Counted from the stretch's first letter, positions 31,974 through 41,748 are shown. The stretch is 42,684 bases of DNA from an uncultured Synergistales bacterium (GCA_905235735.1 CAJOMU010000014.1:1-42684), one strand, 5' to 3'. Numbers and translations are program-made. The notes: generated by a model not told the origin, from the letters alone.

Positions 31974-33356
31974 ATCCTTCTTTCTGAATATATGAGGGAG
32001 CATTATCCATATTGCCGCAATAACAAGCATTATCTGAGGGATTAACGTCTCTGCACGATCATATATACTCAGCACTTCAATCTGAAATCCCTTCATCGCA
32101 GGTATAACTGTACGGCCTGTAATTACATCTGCTTCTGTGAGTTCAACTACACCCTTACCCATGAAAGATATGCACATAAGGAACAGCAATATACTCGTGA
32201 ACATGAAGAATGCCCTCAATGGAAGTTTCACGCTGAAGTATCTGAACGCTACCCACACGACCGCGAGCACAAGAATTCCTGCACCTATACCGTAAGCTAT
32301 GTATGTCGGATTGCTCATACCTCCAGTGAAAGCCGCAGAGTAAAACAGAATCAGTTCTGCACCTTCACGCATTACGGCAATGAATGCCGCAAAGATTAAA
32401 GTCCATTGTGATTTTGAATCAATTGACTGCTGAACTTTTCCGCTAATGTAATTTTCCCACGCAATATTATCTGCCTTCGATAACATCCAGTTGCTGACGT
32501 AAAATAGAACTGCAACAGCAAGGAACATCGTCCACCCTTCAAGCAATTCACGTGCAACACCGCTCTGTTCACCCATCCACGCCTCAAGTGCCCACGCAAG
32601 AATCACGCTCGCAATGATTGCCGCTAATGATCCGAGATATACTCCCTTCAACATGTTCTTGTTGCCTGTCTTGATGAGGTACGCAACGATTGCAACGATA
32701 ACTAGTATTGCCTCTAATCCCTCGCGGACGAGAAGACCGAATGCAGTTATGAATGTCAGCCAGTCGCGGTTCACTGGTGCTTTCGATTCTGATGATGAAG
32801 ATGCTGTTGATGATGTTGTTGTCTCTGTTGGTGCCGGCTGTGAAGGAACACCGGCTAATTCTGGTCGCGGAACTTTCGTATCAGTGTACAATGCTGCTCC
32901 CACACTGTCAGGGTCAGAAACATCAGCAATGCCGTCGAGAACCATTGAGTCCTTATAGATTTTCAGTTTGAGGTCTTCGATTTGCTGAAGCAATAAGTTC
33001 TTCTCTTTCTCCTGATTGCCGAGTAAAACATGTTTGATGTCTCTGAACTGACCCTCAATGTGATTCACTCTTGCCGCAGAGATTGCATACATAACTGTTC
33101 TCTCTACACCTTGAACCTCATAATACTTGAAGTATGCATCATTCACATGGTTATATGCGTCCTGATACTTATCGTTCTTTACGTCCTCAATTGCCGCGTT
33201 GAATTCAAGTGCCATATCCGCAGCTACTGCTCTCCAGTCGTCATAGCGTTTCTTTTTCTTGGCCGCTTCTGATTCATTCGTGAACGTGAACAAAAGCACA
33301 AATAACATCAGGGTCAGCGTTACACATTCAGCAACGCCTCTTCTATATTTCAGCAA
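31956..33356 (-). CDS. FTR1-family iron permease with N-terminal periplasmic domain
   Basis: High-affinity iron permease. A signal-like N-terminus (to about residue 31) is followed by a helical periplasmic domain (about 35-150), a Ser/Thr/Pro linker (about 165-195) and the seven-TM FTR1 domain. Two iron-binding REXXE motifs are present: REGLE (211-215) and REGAE (330-334). This layout matches bacterial FetM/Cj1658 rather than fungal Ftr1. The start is TTG 33356 behind AGGAG with an 11-base spacing. It is the promoter-proximal gene of the operon running FTR1, P19, DUF2318, FtsX, FtsX, ATPase. Confidence 0.93.
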   Translation of the reverse strand: MLKYRRGVAECVTLTLMLFVLLFTFTNESEAAKKKKRYDDWRAVAADMALEFNAAIEDVKNDKYQDAYNHVNDAYFKYYEVQGVERTVMYAISAARVNHIEGQFRDIKHVLLGNQEKEKNLLLQQIEDLKLKIYKDSMVLDGIADVSDPDSVGAALYTDTKVPRPELAGVPSQPAPTETTTSSTASSSSESKAPVNRDWLTFITAFGLLVREGLEAILVIVAIVAYLIKTGNKNMLKGVYLGSLAAIIASVILAWALEAWMGEQSGVARELLEGWTMFLAVAVLFYVSNWMLSKADNIAWENYISGKVQQSIDSKSQWTLIFAAFIAVMREGAELILFYSAAFTGGMSNPTYIAYGIGAGILVLAVVWVAFRYFSVKLPLRAFFMFTSILLFLMCISFMGKGVVELTEADVITGRTVIPAMKGFQIEVLSIYDRAETLIPQIMLVIAAIWIMLPHIFRKKDKTPAK

Positions 33357-33411
33357 TCGCTTCTGTCTCCTTTTATGGGAAATTTATTTTATGTATCAAA
33401 CTTATTTGTTG

Positions 33412-33446
33412 TAATGAATTCTATCAGTCATTAAATCTCAAGTCAA
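33412..33446 (-). promoter_or_regulatory. Iron-operon promoter with overlapping inverted repeat
   Basis: On the minus strand TTGACT (plus 33441-33446) and TAGAAT (plus 33418-33423) are exactly 17 bases apart. An inverted repeat TAATGA (33412-33417) and TCATTA (33428-33433) with a 10-bp spacer covers the -10. Its geometry equals that of the palindrome in front of the dtxR-type gene (26796-26815), suggesting one regulator for both. Confidence 0.65.
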
Positions 33447-33471
33447 GTTAAAATGTTAATATCGGCAAACT

Positions 33472-34407
33472 TTATAACATAATCACATCGGGAAGTGTTT
33501 CTACTCCTTCAAGAGGTATTGATGCTCTCACTCTGAAGTTCAGCATGTCCTGTTCAAGTTTAAATTTAGGGTCATAGAGTTTGATTCGTTCAATGCCTTC
33601 ATTATTGCACTTTGAGATTCCTGAAAGCACAAAAATTTTCTGAAGTCTGTGGTTTCGTGTTACGCCTCTAACTATTGCAGGGTTATCGATAACTGCTCTC
33701 AATGGATTGGGCTTAATCTTTAAGCTGATGAATCGTGATATGTTATAGTCCGAATGCAGAAGTGAATTGATGAATGCCTCACGGAATGCACGTGCGCACC
33801 TGTCAGAAAGTTTATGTGTCAGTCTCGGAAGTATATCTGTGTATGCCCGCCAGATGTTATATGCCTCAATCTTTGTATCATTCACCTTCGCACGTACACG
33901 CATTATCTTTCCGAACATCAACGCACCTGCAAACGTCAGATACTTTCCTGAATATATGAACGTCCTCCTGAAGAACTCATTGCGATTCAGATTCTCATAG
34001 CCTGTTCGCAAACTCAGAACTGAAGCACGGAACTCATTCATGCATTCTTCATCGAGCTTGGCCTTAACAGGAAAGTCATCACGAGAGGAATTCAATGCAT
34101 CCATACTCATCACTGAACGGGCATATCTTCCTGAAATTATGTTCTCTCCTTCAACTCGTCTGTACACTCTATCATGAATCATTGCGGGTCTGCGATTCCA
34201 TTTTAGTGGCTGAACGTGAACCGCATATTTCCCGTCTGAAAGTTCTTGAACGTTATACTCTATTTCATGTGGGATATTGAGTTCAGAAATCGAATCAAGA
34301 ATAACAATGCCTCCTGAAGAATTAGCGAAGGCACAGATAATTTCAGGGAGCTTGTTGACTTCATCATCATTAAGGAAGCAAGTATCGTCTCCTAAGTTAT
34401 GATTCAT
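33472..34407 (-). CDS. AlbA_2/Schlafen-like ATP-binding regulator-type protein
   Basis: Resembles the widespread 'putative transcriptional regulator/ATP-dependent helicase-like' proteins with an AlbA_2 domain. The N-terminal part shows LPEIICAFANSSGGIVIL and later YRRVEGENIISG; the C-terminal part has FREAFINSLLHSDY and NPLRAVIDNPAIVRG, matching the HATPase-like half. At 311 residues it is shorter than most members (400-500), and the usual N-terminal S-x-E-F-K segment is missing, so it may be a trimmed or diverged copy. The role is unknown; such genes are often in accessory regions. It is divergent from polA. Confidence 0.65.
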   Translation of the reverse strand: MNHNLGDDTCFLNDDEVNKLPEIICAFANSSGGIVILDSISELNIPHEIEYNVQELSDGKYAVHVQPLKWNRRPAMIHDRVYRRVEGENIISGRYARSVMSMDALNSSRDDFPVKAKLDEECMNEFRASVLSLRTGYENLNRNEFFRRTFIYSGKYLTFAGALMFGKIMRVRAKVNDTKIEAYNIWRAYTDILPRLTHKLSDRCARAFREAFINSLLHSDYNISRFISLKIKPNPLRAVIDNPAIVRGVTRNHRLQKIFVLSGISKCNNEGIERIKLYDPKFKLEQDMLNFRVRASIPLEGVETLPDVIML

Positions 34408-34469
34408 AAAATGATTCTACTCCGTCAAAAATTTCTCAGCATATTATAATTTATTCATAATGTTTCAAT

Positions 34470-36848
34470 ATGATTCACAAAGAGGTGAGCACTATAAATA
34501 CTTTCCTTATTGTTGACGGACACAGCATTGCATACAGGAGTTTTCACGCAGTAACAGCTAAACTCACAGCTCCAGACGGAACACCTACAGCAATGATAAC
34601 TGGCTTTCTAAACATACTGTTCAGAGTTCAGGATATAATCAATCCGAACTATAATATTATTGTCTTCGATGCTCAGGGAAAAACATTCAGGCATGAATTG
34701 CTCCCGACATATAAAGCTGAACGTAAAGCTATGGTTGATGAGTTAAGGATTCAATTTCCATTATTGCAGGAGCTTCTTGGGTATCTCGGTTACAACGTGA
34801 TAATCCGTGAAGGAGTTGAAGCTGATGATGTAGTTGCGTCTGTCTCAAAGCTCGTTCATGATTCAGGCTATACAGGAGTGATTCTGTCTTCGGATAAAGA
34901 TTTGTTCCAGCTTCTTGATACTGAAGTAGTTATGATTCGTCCGGTGAAAAGTGGTTTATCTGGTGCAGAATTCTATGACACAAACGCCTTCGTGAAGGAG
35001 TTCGGGTTCATGCCTTCATCAATGTCAGATTACCTCGCTATTGTCGGTGATGCTGCAGACAATGTGAAGGGCATTGCCGGTATAGGTGAGAAAGGAGCAA
35101 AGAAGTTACTATCTCAATATCCGACACTTGAAGAAATCTACAAATCACTTCCTGAACTCCCAAAAGGTACTCGCAGTAAGTTAGAGGCACATGGTCTAGG
35201 CCATGCATTATGGACTCGCGAGAATATTATCAGGCTCAAAGATAATCTTTATGATGGTGAAGCAGGAAAACGTTTTCTTGATGAGTGCATGAAATTTTCA
35301 CCCGACATGAAGAGTGCAGAAGAATTAGCCGCAAGACTGGGACTGTCAAAGCTGCTAAGACGAATGGGAAGCAATGCGGAAATAACATCACGTAAGATTA
35401 AAACTGCTGACAGATTCGTTATGCCTGACTGCGATATTATCACTGCGGATTACAAGACAGAACTCAGAATCAATCCCGAAAATTTCCCCGAAGGTTCAAG
35501 AGTGTGGGACATGAAGACCGCATACTATCTTCTTCACCCTGATATAACCGGCAGTAAGTTTCACGATACAGCATCAGATATATCCCCGAATGAACTTGCA
35601 GACATGGCCGCTAAACTCGAAGGTGAAATACGTGATCATGAATCACTTTCTGATGTGATGAATGAGATTGACATTCCGTTAATCCCTGTGCTGAATAAAA
35701 TGGAGGACAGAGGAGTCAGAATCAATCAGTCAAAGTTCATTGCGATTGAAGAGGAACTTGAAGCGAGGATACGTGAGATTGAAGAGTGCATAACGAAAGA
35801 GACAGGTGCAAGAATAAATGTGAATTCTCCTGCTCAAGTATCATGGTTACTGTTTGAACGTTTAGCCTTTGAGCCTGAAATAAAGACACGAAGCAGAACA
35901 TCATACTCAACGAGTGCACAGGTACTTGAACACCTTGCAGCACTTCCGAACGGGGCAGTCCCGCGCCTGATTCTCGAACATCGAGAACTCTCAAAGATGC
36001 TCACGGGATTCGTTGTGCCATTGCAGAAGGCAGCGGATGAAAACGGAATCATACACACGACATTTGAACCAGCATTAACGGGAACAGGAAGATTAAGCAG
36101 CAGAGATCCGAACATGCAGAACATACCGGCATTCGGGAAATGGGCAGACGAAATTAAATCCGCGTTAATCCCAAAAGAAGAGGGAAATGTTTTCGTCGGA
36201 GCAGATTATTCGCAGATTGAACTTCGTGTACTGGCTTGGATGTCAGGAGAAGAGAGACTGATTGATGCGTTCACACACAACAGAGATATTCACACAGAGA
36301 CAGCATCATGGGTATTCGGAGTTATGCCTGAAATGGTGACACCTGAACTGAGACGTGCGGCCAAGATGATAAACTTCGGACTGCTTTACGGCATGACATC
36401 ATTCGGATTAGCTGAGAGATTGAATGTCTCACGGACAGAAGCGAAGGACATCATGAGCAGATACTTTGATGCACTTCCCGGACTGAAAGCATTTCTTGAT
36501 GAATTGATTCACGGAGCGAAGGAAAGAGGATTCACGCGGACAATGTTCGGGAGGATACGAAGAGTTTCAGAGATACCAGCGAATGGAGCGGCATTAGACC
36601 GAGCGATAATAAACAGTCCGATTCAGGGGACAGCGGCGGATATAGCACGAAAGGCCATGATAAATTTTGAGCGTTCATGTTCAGATAAACTTTTTCTTCA
36701 GGTTCATGACTCTCTTGTATGCGAATGTTCAGAAGCAGAATCATTAGACATTTCAGAAATGATGGGAGAGATTATGAAAGGTACAGGAGAAAAAGGAGAA
36801 CGCCTTGAGGTAGTAACGAAAACAGGCAGAACATTAGCGTATGTGTAA
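34470..36848 (+). CDS. polA: DNA polymerase I
   Basis: Repair and Okazaki-fragment-processing polymerase. The 5'-3' exonuclease domain (about 9-290) shows DGHSIAYRSFHA, EADDVVASVSKL, SSDKDLFQLLD and GDAADNVKGIAGIGEKGAKKLL. The polymerase domain (about 400-792) has motif A DYSQIELR (near 579), motif B RRAAKMINFGLLYG (near 628) and motif C QVHDSL (near 745). At 792 residues the middle domain is short and I see no 3'-5' exonuclease motifs, so proofreading is probably absent. The start is unclear: ATG 34470 and GTG 34485 are in frame, but the best Shine-Dalgarno (AGAGGTGA, 34481-34488) lies after ATG 34470 and overlaps GTG 34485, five bases before an in-frame ATA at 34494. Confidence 0.96.
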   Translation: MIHKEVSTINTFLIVDGHSIAYRSFHAVTAKLTAPDGTPTAMITGFLNILFRVQDIINPNYNIIVFDAQGKTFRHELLPTYKAERKAMVDELRIQFPLLQELLGYLGYNVIIREGVEADDVVASVSKLVHDSGYTGVILSSDKDLFQLLDTEVVMIRPVKSGLSGAEFYDTNAFVKEFGFMPSSMSDYLAIVGDAADNVKGIAGIGEKGAKKLLSQYPTLEEIYKSLPELPKGTRSKLEAHGLGHALWTRENIIRLKDNLYDGEAGKRFLDECMKFSPDMKSAEELAARLGLSKLLRRMGSNAEITSRKIKTADRFVMPDCDIITADYKTELRINPENFPEGSRVWDMKTAYYLLHPDITGSKFHDTASDISPNELADMAAKLEGEIRDHESLSDVMNEIDIPLIPVLNKMEDRGVRINQSKFIAIEEELEARIREIEECITKETGARINVNSPAQVSWLLFERLAFEPEIKTRSRTSYSTSAQVLEHLAALPNGAVPRLILEHRELSKMLTGFVVPLQKAADENGIIHTTFEPALTGTGRLSSRDPNMQNIPAFGKWADEIKSALIPKEEGNVFVGADYSQIELRVLAWMSGEERLIDAFTHNRDIHTETASWVFGVMPEMVTPELRRAAKMINFGLLYGMTSFGLAERLNVSRTEAKDIMSRYFDALPGLKAFLDELIHGAKERGFTRTMFGRIRRVSEIPANGAALDRAIINSPIQGTAADIARKAMINFERSCSDKLFLQVHDSLVCECSEAESLDISEMMGEIMKGTGEKGERLEVVTKTGRTLAYV

Positions 36849-36860
36849 AATTGCTTAGCT

Positions 36861-36871
36861 TATGCTAAAAT
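36861..36871 (+). promoter_or_regulatory. Extended -10 promoter before the SurA-like gene
   Basis: TATGCTAAAAT gives an extended -10 (TGnTAAAAT); no matching -35 is seen 16-18 bases upstream. TTAGC and GCTAA around it (36855-36868) form a short inverted repeat. The same 11-mer occurs upstream of argC at 15636-15646. Confidence 0.45.
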
Positions 36872-36928
36872 TTGAGTTACGGAGAAATACTGAATACAAA
36901 ATTTTTTGAGAGAAGGTTTTAAAATAAA

Positions 36929-38476
36929 ATGATGAATTTTCTGCGCAAACAAATGAAATGGGTTATGGCAATAATTGTTGTTGCTTTTCTGCTTTCCACG
37001 TTCCTTATGTACGAAGGCAGAAGCACGAGACGTACACCTGAACGCAATGCAGACGGAACGATGAGCGACTATGAAGTTGCACAGATAAACGGACGTTCGT
37101 TAATGCGTTCGGAACTTGAGAGAAGAGTTCGTGAATACCTGAGCAATTACAATTCGAGAAGTGCTGAGAACTTGGACATGCCATCAATATATCAGGCAGT
37201 GTTGGATCAGGCGATTCTTGAATCACAGCTTGCAAAGGAAGTCGATGAAAGCGGAATACGTGTATCAGATGCGGAAGCTGAACAGGTCATGAAGAATTAC
37301 GCGGACACATATTTTCCGACAAGAGAGACATTCTATCAGACACTTGCGAACTCAGGCATAAAGGTTGAGGATTACAAGCGCAGTTTAGCCAGACAGATGG
37401 CAGTTGATCAGTTACTCAGCAACGCAATCGGAGAAGTGAATATCAGCGAGGACAGAGCCGTAGAATTTTACGACACGATGAAGAGTTTAATTTACTCTAA
37501 GCCTGAAGGATTCATGATTCATGCTGCGAACTTCAACAAGAAGGAAGATGCCGAAGTACTTCGTGAAAAGTTAGTATCGGGAGAAAGCTGGGATGTAATC
37601 GTCTCGAATGATGAGCTTGCATCCAAAGATGTAATCAACATCACGAGAGCACCTGTATTTCTTCCTGCAACTGCACTTGCGACAGGAGCATTTTCAGTTC
37701 TTGAATCGCTTGATGTAGGAGAGGTCAGCCCTGTATTTGAGGTAACGAGTTCAGATTTTGCGGTTGGACTGAAGACGGAGCATGTTGAAGCGAGTGTAAC
37801 ACCGTATGATGAAGTGAGTGCGGATATAAGGACACTTTTAACCCAGCAGGAACAGAGGAACAGATTAGCGGCATATGAGACATCACTCAAAAATAAGGCA
37901 CAGGTTGTTATTAATGATGAATCACTTTTTGCACGCGCTACTGTAACATCTCCAGATGAAACGATACATGAATTATCGATTGATAATGTGATTGAAGTTT
38001 CAGCTGACACGAAGACAGAATCGGAATCAAAAGCAGAATCGAAGGATGAAACAGTTCCCGCGATTGTGATTGAGGAAGTAAAAGACGAAGAACCTGAACC
38101 TTCAGCAGAAACAGTGAGTGAGGAAGTTAAACCAGAAGAGCCGAAGCAGGAAGAAAAACCTGAATCAGAAGCAGTAAAAGAAACAGTGAGTGAGGAAGTC
38201 AAACCGGAAGAGCCAAAGCAGGAAGAAAAAGCAGAGGAGAAATCAGAAGAAAAACCTGAAGAACCTGCAGCAGAGGCAAAATCAGAAGACATAACAGTAA
38301 AACCTGAAGTTAAGACGGAAGTTGAATCAGAAGTTAAAACAGAAGGAACTGCACCAGTTGTTGAATCTGAAAGCGTAAAGGCTGAACCAGAAGTAAAACC
38401 AGAAGAGGCAGTAAAAGAATCAGTAAAAGAATCAGAACCAAAAGCATCACCAGGCGTTGAAGGGGAATCAAAATAG
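36929..38476 (+). CDS. SurA/PpiD-like membrane-anchored periplasmic chaperone with acidic repeat tail
   Basis: An N-terminal membrane anchor (about 10-28) precedes a SurA_N-like helical chaperone domain (about 45-190: AQINGRSLMRSELERRVREYL, LDQAILESQLAKEV). A region (about 195-310: EDAEVLREKLVSGESWD, VGEVSPVFEV) resembles a parvulin-type domain, but without clear catalytic residues. The last 170 residues (about 345-515) are a Glu/Lys/Pro/Ser-rich low-complexity tail. Expected role: folding of exported proteins. ATG codons at 36929 and 36932 are both possible. carB follows after 28 bases. Confidence 0.78.
   Translation: MMNFLRKQMKWVMAIIVVAFLLSTFLMYEGRSTRRTPERNADGTMSDYEVAQINGRSLMRSELERRVREYLSNYNSRSAENLDMPSIYQAVLDQAILESQLAKEVDESGIRVSDAEAEQVMKNYADTYFPTRETFYQTLANSGIKVEDYKRSLARQMAVDQLLSNAIGEVNISEDRAVEFYDTMKSLIYSKPEGFMIHAANFNKKEDAEVLREKLVSGESWDVIVSNDELASKDVINITRAPVFLPATALATGAFSVLESLDVGEVSPVFEVTSSDFAVGLKTEHVEASVTPYDEVSADIRTLLTQQEQRNRLAAYETSLKNKAQVVINDESLFARATVTSPDETIHELSIDNVIEVSADTKTESESKAESKDETVPAIVIEEVKDEEPEPSAETVSEEVKPEEPKQEEKPESEAVKETVSEEVKPEEPKQEEKAEEKSEEKPEEPAAEAKSEDITVKPEVKTEVESEVKTEGTAPVVESESVKAEPEVKPEEAVKESVKESEPKASPGVEGESK
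38108..38230 (+). repeat. Near-identical 51-bp direct repeat in the SurA-like tail
   Basis: Two copies (38108-38158 and 38180-38230, period 72 bp) encode ETVSEEVKPEEPKQEEK. They differ at only a few third-codon positions, indicating recent duplication. The surrounding tail has further short EVKPE/KTEVE repeats. Confidence 0.85.
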
Positions 38477-38504
38477 TTTTTTCGAGTAAAAAGAAGGGAT
38501 TTAT

Positions 38505-41500
38505 ATGACGTCATCACAGCACAACATCCGCAAGATATTAATCATAGGGTCAGGGCCGATAGTAATAGGTCAGGCGTGCGAGTTCGATTATTCAGGAACT
38601 CAGGCGTGCAAGGCTCTTCACTCATTGGGATATGAGATTGTACTCGTGAACTCGAATCCCGCAACGATAATGACTGACCCTGAAATGGCAGACATAACAT
38701 ACATTGAACCTCTGAACCCTGAACGCTTAGAGGCAATCATTGCGCGTGAACGTCCTGATGCTTTGCTTCCGAATTTAGGCGGTCAGTCAGGATTGAATTT
38801 ATGTGCGGAACTTCACAAGTCAGGGATACTAGCGAAGTATGGAGTTCAGGTAATAGGAGTTCAGGCAGATGCAATTGAACGCGGAGAAGACAGAATCGAA
38901 TTCAAGAAGACAATGCAGGCACTTAATATCGACATGGCCCGCTCGAAGGTCGCATATTCGGTTGAAGAGGCGTTGAACATTGCAGAAGAATTGAATTATC
39001 CCGTCGTCCTCAGACCCGCTTACACTATGGGCGGTGCAGGTGGAGGACTCGTGTATAACCGCGAAGAACTAAAGGTAGTATGTGAACGTGGATTGCAGGC
39101 GAGCATAGTACATCAGGTACTCGTTGAAGAAAGCGTATCAGGCTGGGAAGAATTAGAGCTTGAGGTTGTACGCGATAAAGACAACAACATGATAACCGTA
39201 TGCTTCATCGAGAATATTGATCCTATGGGAGTTCACACGGGAGATTCATTCTGTGCTGCTCCAATGCTGACGATAAGCGAAGACCTCCAGAAAAAACTTC
39301 AGGAACAGGCATATCGAATCGTTGAACACATCGGAGTAATCGGAGGAACGAACGTACAGTTTGCACATGACCCGAAGACAGGACGAGTGATAGTGATTGA
39401 GATTAACCCTCGTACATCACGTTCATCTGCACTCGCGTCAAAGGCAACAGGTTTTCCTATTGCGCTTGTGTCTGCAAAACTTGCGGCAGGTTTATCGCTC
39501 AGTGATATATCATGCGGCAAGTATGGCACGCTCGACAAATATTATCCTGACGGTGATTACGTTGTGGTGAAATTCGCACGCTGGGCATTCGAGAAGTTCA
39601 AAGGAGTACAGGATAAACTCGGAACGCAAATGCGAGCTGTCGGTGAAGTCATGAGTATAGGTGCGACGTTCAAAGAGGCATTTCAGAAGGCGATACGTTC
39701 ACTTGAAAAGGACAGATACGGTTTAGGGTATGCGAAGAATTTTCATGAACTCTCAAAGTCTGAATTGCTGAGTATGCTTGAGTATCCGACAAGTGAAAGA
39801 TACTTCATTATCTATGAGGCACTGCGTAAAGGCGCAACTATTGATGAGATTTATGAACTCACGAAGATAAAAGCGTATTTCCTTGAACAGATGAAGGAAC
39901 TAGTTGATGAGGAAGAATCAATCATCAAGTACAGAGGCAAAGAACTTCCTGATGAGATGTTAGCTCAGGCCAAGCGTAATGGATTCTCTGACAGATACTT
40001 GGCCATGCTGTTGGACGTTCCAGAGAAGAGCATACGTGAACGCAGAAAGGAACTCGGAATAAATCAGACGTGGCACGGAATACATGTAAGCGGAACTGAC
40101 AGCGGATCATATTACTATTCGACATACAACAGGAAGCAGAGCACGAACAAAGTCTCGAATAATCGAAAGGTTTTGATTCTTGGTGGAGGCCCGAACAGAA
40201 TCGGACAGGGAATTGAATTTGATTACTGCTGTGTACATGCGGCAAATTCATTGAAGAAACTCGGATATGAAACGATAATCATCAACTGTAACCCTGAGAC
40301 GGTCTCAACGGATTACGACACCTCCGACAAGTTATATTTTGAGCCTCTTACACTCGAAGACGTTCTGAGCATATACAACGAAGAGAAGCCTGAAGGAGTT
40401 ATCGCTCAATTCGGAGGACAGACACCTTTGAACCTTGCATCAGAACTCGAACGCAATGGTGTGAAGATACTCGGAACATCGCCGGAGATAATTGACCTTG
40501 CAGAGGACAGAGGAAGATTCAAATCCGTAATGGACACTTTGAATATCCCAATGCCTGAGTCAGGAATGGCAGCGACACTCGAACAGGCACATGAAATCGC
40601 AAATCGTATAGGCTATCCCGTAATGGTGAGACCGTCATATGTTCTTGGCGGTCGAGGAATGGAAATCGTATATGATGATGCGAGCCTAGAGAGTTATGTG
40701 AATGCCGCAGTCGGTGTAACTCCAGACAGGCCGATACTGATTGACCGTTTCCTGAATCATGCACTCGAATGTGAAGCTGATGCAATTTGCGACGGAGTTC
40801 ATGCGTATGTACCCGCAGTAATGGAACACATAGAGCTTGCGGGAATACATTCGGGAGATTCGGCGTGCATAATTCCTTCGAGACATATATCACCTGAAGC
40901 ACTCGCGACCATAAAAGATTACACGAGGAAGATTGCTGAGGCCATGCATGTAACAGGACTAATGAACATTCAGTACGCAATCGAAAACGGAAAGGTATTC
41001 GTCCTTGAGGCAAATCCAAGAGCATCACGAACTGTGCCGTTAGTGTCGAAAGTCTGCGGGATTCAAATGGTGCCTCTTGCAGTTGGAGCAATCATGAGCA
41101 AATTGACGGGAGAACCTTCACCGTTGCATTCACTTCATGAGAGAATCATTCCGTATTGGGGAATGAAGGAAGCAGTGTTCCCGTTCAATATGTTCCAGGA
41201 AGTTGACCCCGTGCTTGGGCCTGAAATGAGATCTACGGGTGAAGTACTTGGTCTGTCTGTTGAGGCAGGCGAGGCATTCTTCAAGGCAGAGGAAGCCGCG
41301 AATTCAAAGCTGCCGTTAGAGGGAACAGTCTTAATTGCAGTAAGCGATTCGGACAAGAAAGCAATCATTCCTATAGCTCAGAGATTCGTTTATGCGGGTT
41401 TCAATGTGCTAGCAACTGAAGGAACATACGAAGCTCTTCGGAAAGGCGGAATTGAATGCGAGAATATCGGTTCAGGCAGACCAAATGCGATTGACCGAAT

Positions 41501-41729
41501 CATTAACGGAGATGTTCAAATGGTCATCAACACACCGAGAGAGAAAGCATTCACGAAAACGGGAAGTGATTTGCGTCGTGGAGCAGTGAAGGCAAATATA
41601 CCTTACGTAACGACACTTGCGGCGGCCAGTGCAGCAATTGAAGGCATAATGATGGTGAAGGCAAAAGGAACGAACTCACCATCTTTGAAGTCAATTAAGG
41701 AATGGCACAAACTGATTCACGAAGCATAA
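38505..41729 (+). CDS. carB: Carbamoyl-phosphate synthase large subunit
   Basis: Makes carbamoyl phosphate for pyrimidines and arginine from glutamine-derived ammonia, bicarbonate and two ATP. Two homologous ATP-grasp halves are visible: KILIIGSGPIVIGQACEFDYSG...RPAYTMGGAGGGLVYN...EINPRTSRSSALASKATGFPIA, and KVLILGGGPNRIGQGIEFDYC...RPSYVLGGRGMEIVY...EANPRASRTVPLVSKVCG. They are followed by an allosteric MGS-like C-terminal domain (VLIAVSDSDKKAIIPIAQRFV...INTPREK). Length of 1074 is canonical. carA is not adjacent, which is less usual. GAAGGGA precedes the ATG. Confidence 0.97.
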   Translation: MTSSQHNIRKILIIGSGPIVIGQACEFDYSGTQACKALHSLGYEIVLVNSNPATIMTDPEMADITYIEPLNPERLEAIIARERPDALLPNLGGQSGLNLCAELHKSGILAKYGVQVIGVQADAIERGEDRIEFKKTMQALNIDMARSKVAYSVEEALNIAEELNYPVVLRPAYTMGGAGGGLVYNREELKVVCERGLQASIVHQVLVEESVSGWEELELEVVRDKDNNMITVCFIENIDPMGVHTGDSFCAAPMLTISEDLQKKLQEQAYRIVEHIGVIGGTNVQFAHDPKTGRVIVIEINPRTSRSSALASKATGFPIALVSAKLAAGLSLSDISCGKYGTLDKYYPDGDYVVVKFARWAFEKFKGVQDKLGTQMRAVGEVMSIGATFKEAFQKAIRSLEKDRYGLGYAKNFHELSKSELLSMLEYPTSERYFIIYEALRKGATIDEIYELTKIKAYFLEQMKELVDEEESIIKYRGKELPDEMLAQAKRNGFSDRYLAMLLDVPEKSIRERRKELGINQTWHGIHVSGTDSGSYYYSTYNRKQSTNKVSNNRKVLILGGGPNRIGQGIEFDYCCVHAANSLKKLGYETIIINCNPETVSTDYDTSDKLYFEPLTLEDVLSIYNEEKPEGVIAQFGGQTPLNLASELERNGVKILGTSPEIIDLAEDRGRFKSVMDTLNIPMPESGMAATLEQAHEIANRIGYPVMVRPSYVLGGRGMEIVYDDASLESYVNAAVGVTPDRPILIDRFLNHALECEADAICDGVHAYVPAVMEHIELAGIHSGDSACIIPSRHISPEALATIKDYTRKIAEAMHVTGLMNIQYAIENGKVFVLEANPRASRTVPLVSKVCGIQMVPLAVGAIMSKLTGEPSPLHSLHERIIPYWGMKEAVFPFNMFQEVDPVLGPEMRSTGEVLGLSVEAGEAFFKAEEAANSKLPLEGTVLIAVSDSDKKAIIPIAQRFVYAGFNVLATEGTYEALRKGGIECENIGSGRPNAIDRIINGDVQMVINTPREKAFTKTGSDLRRGAVKANIPYVTTLAAASAAIEGIMMVKAKGTNSPSLKSIKEWHKLIHEA

Positions 41730-41748
41730 AATCGTAACAGAAAACTTG

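Noticed and set aside
37519-38517. 332-codon Ser-rich open frame on the minus strand
   Set aside because: It lies opposite the Glu/Lys/Pro-rich tail of the SurA-like gene; its Ser/Thr/Phe content is the expected antisense of that tail.
40519-41091. 190-codon minus-strand frame inside carB
   Set aside because: Antisense of the second ATP-grasp half of CarB; no protein family features.
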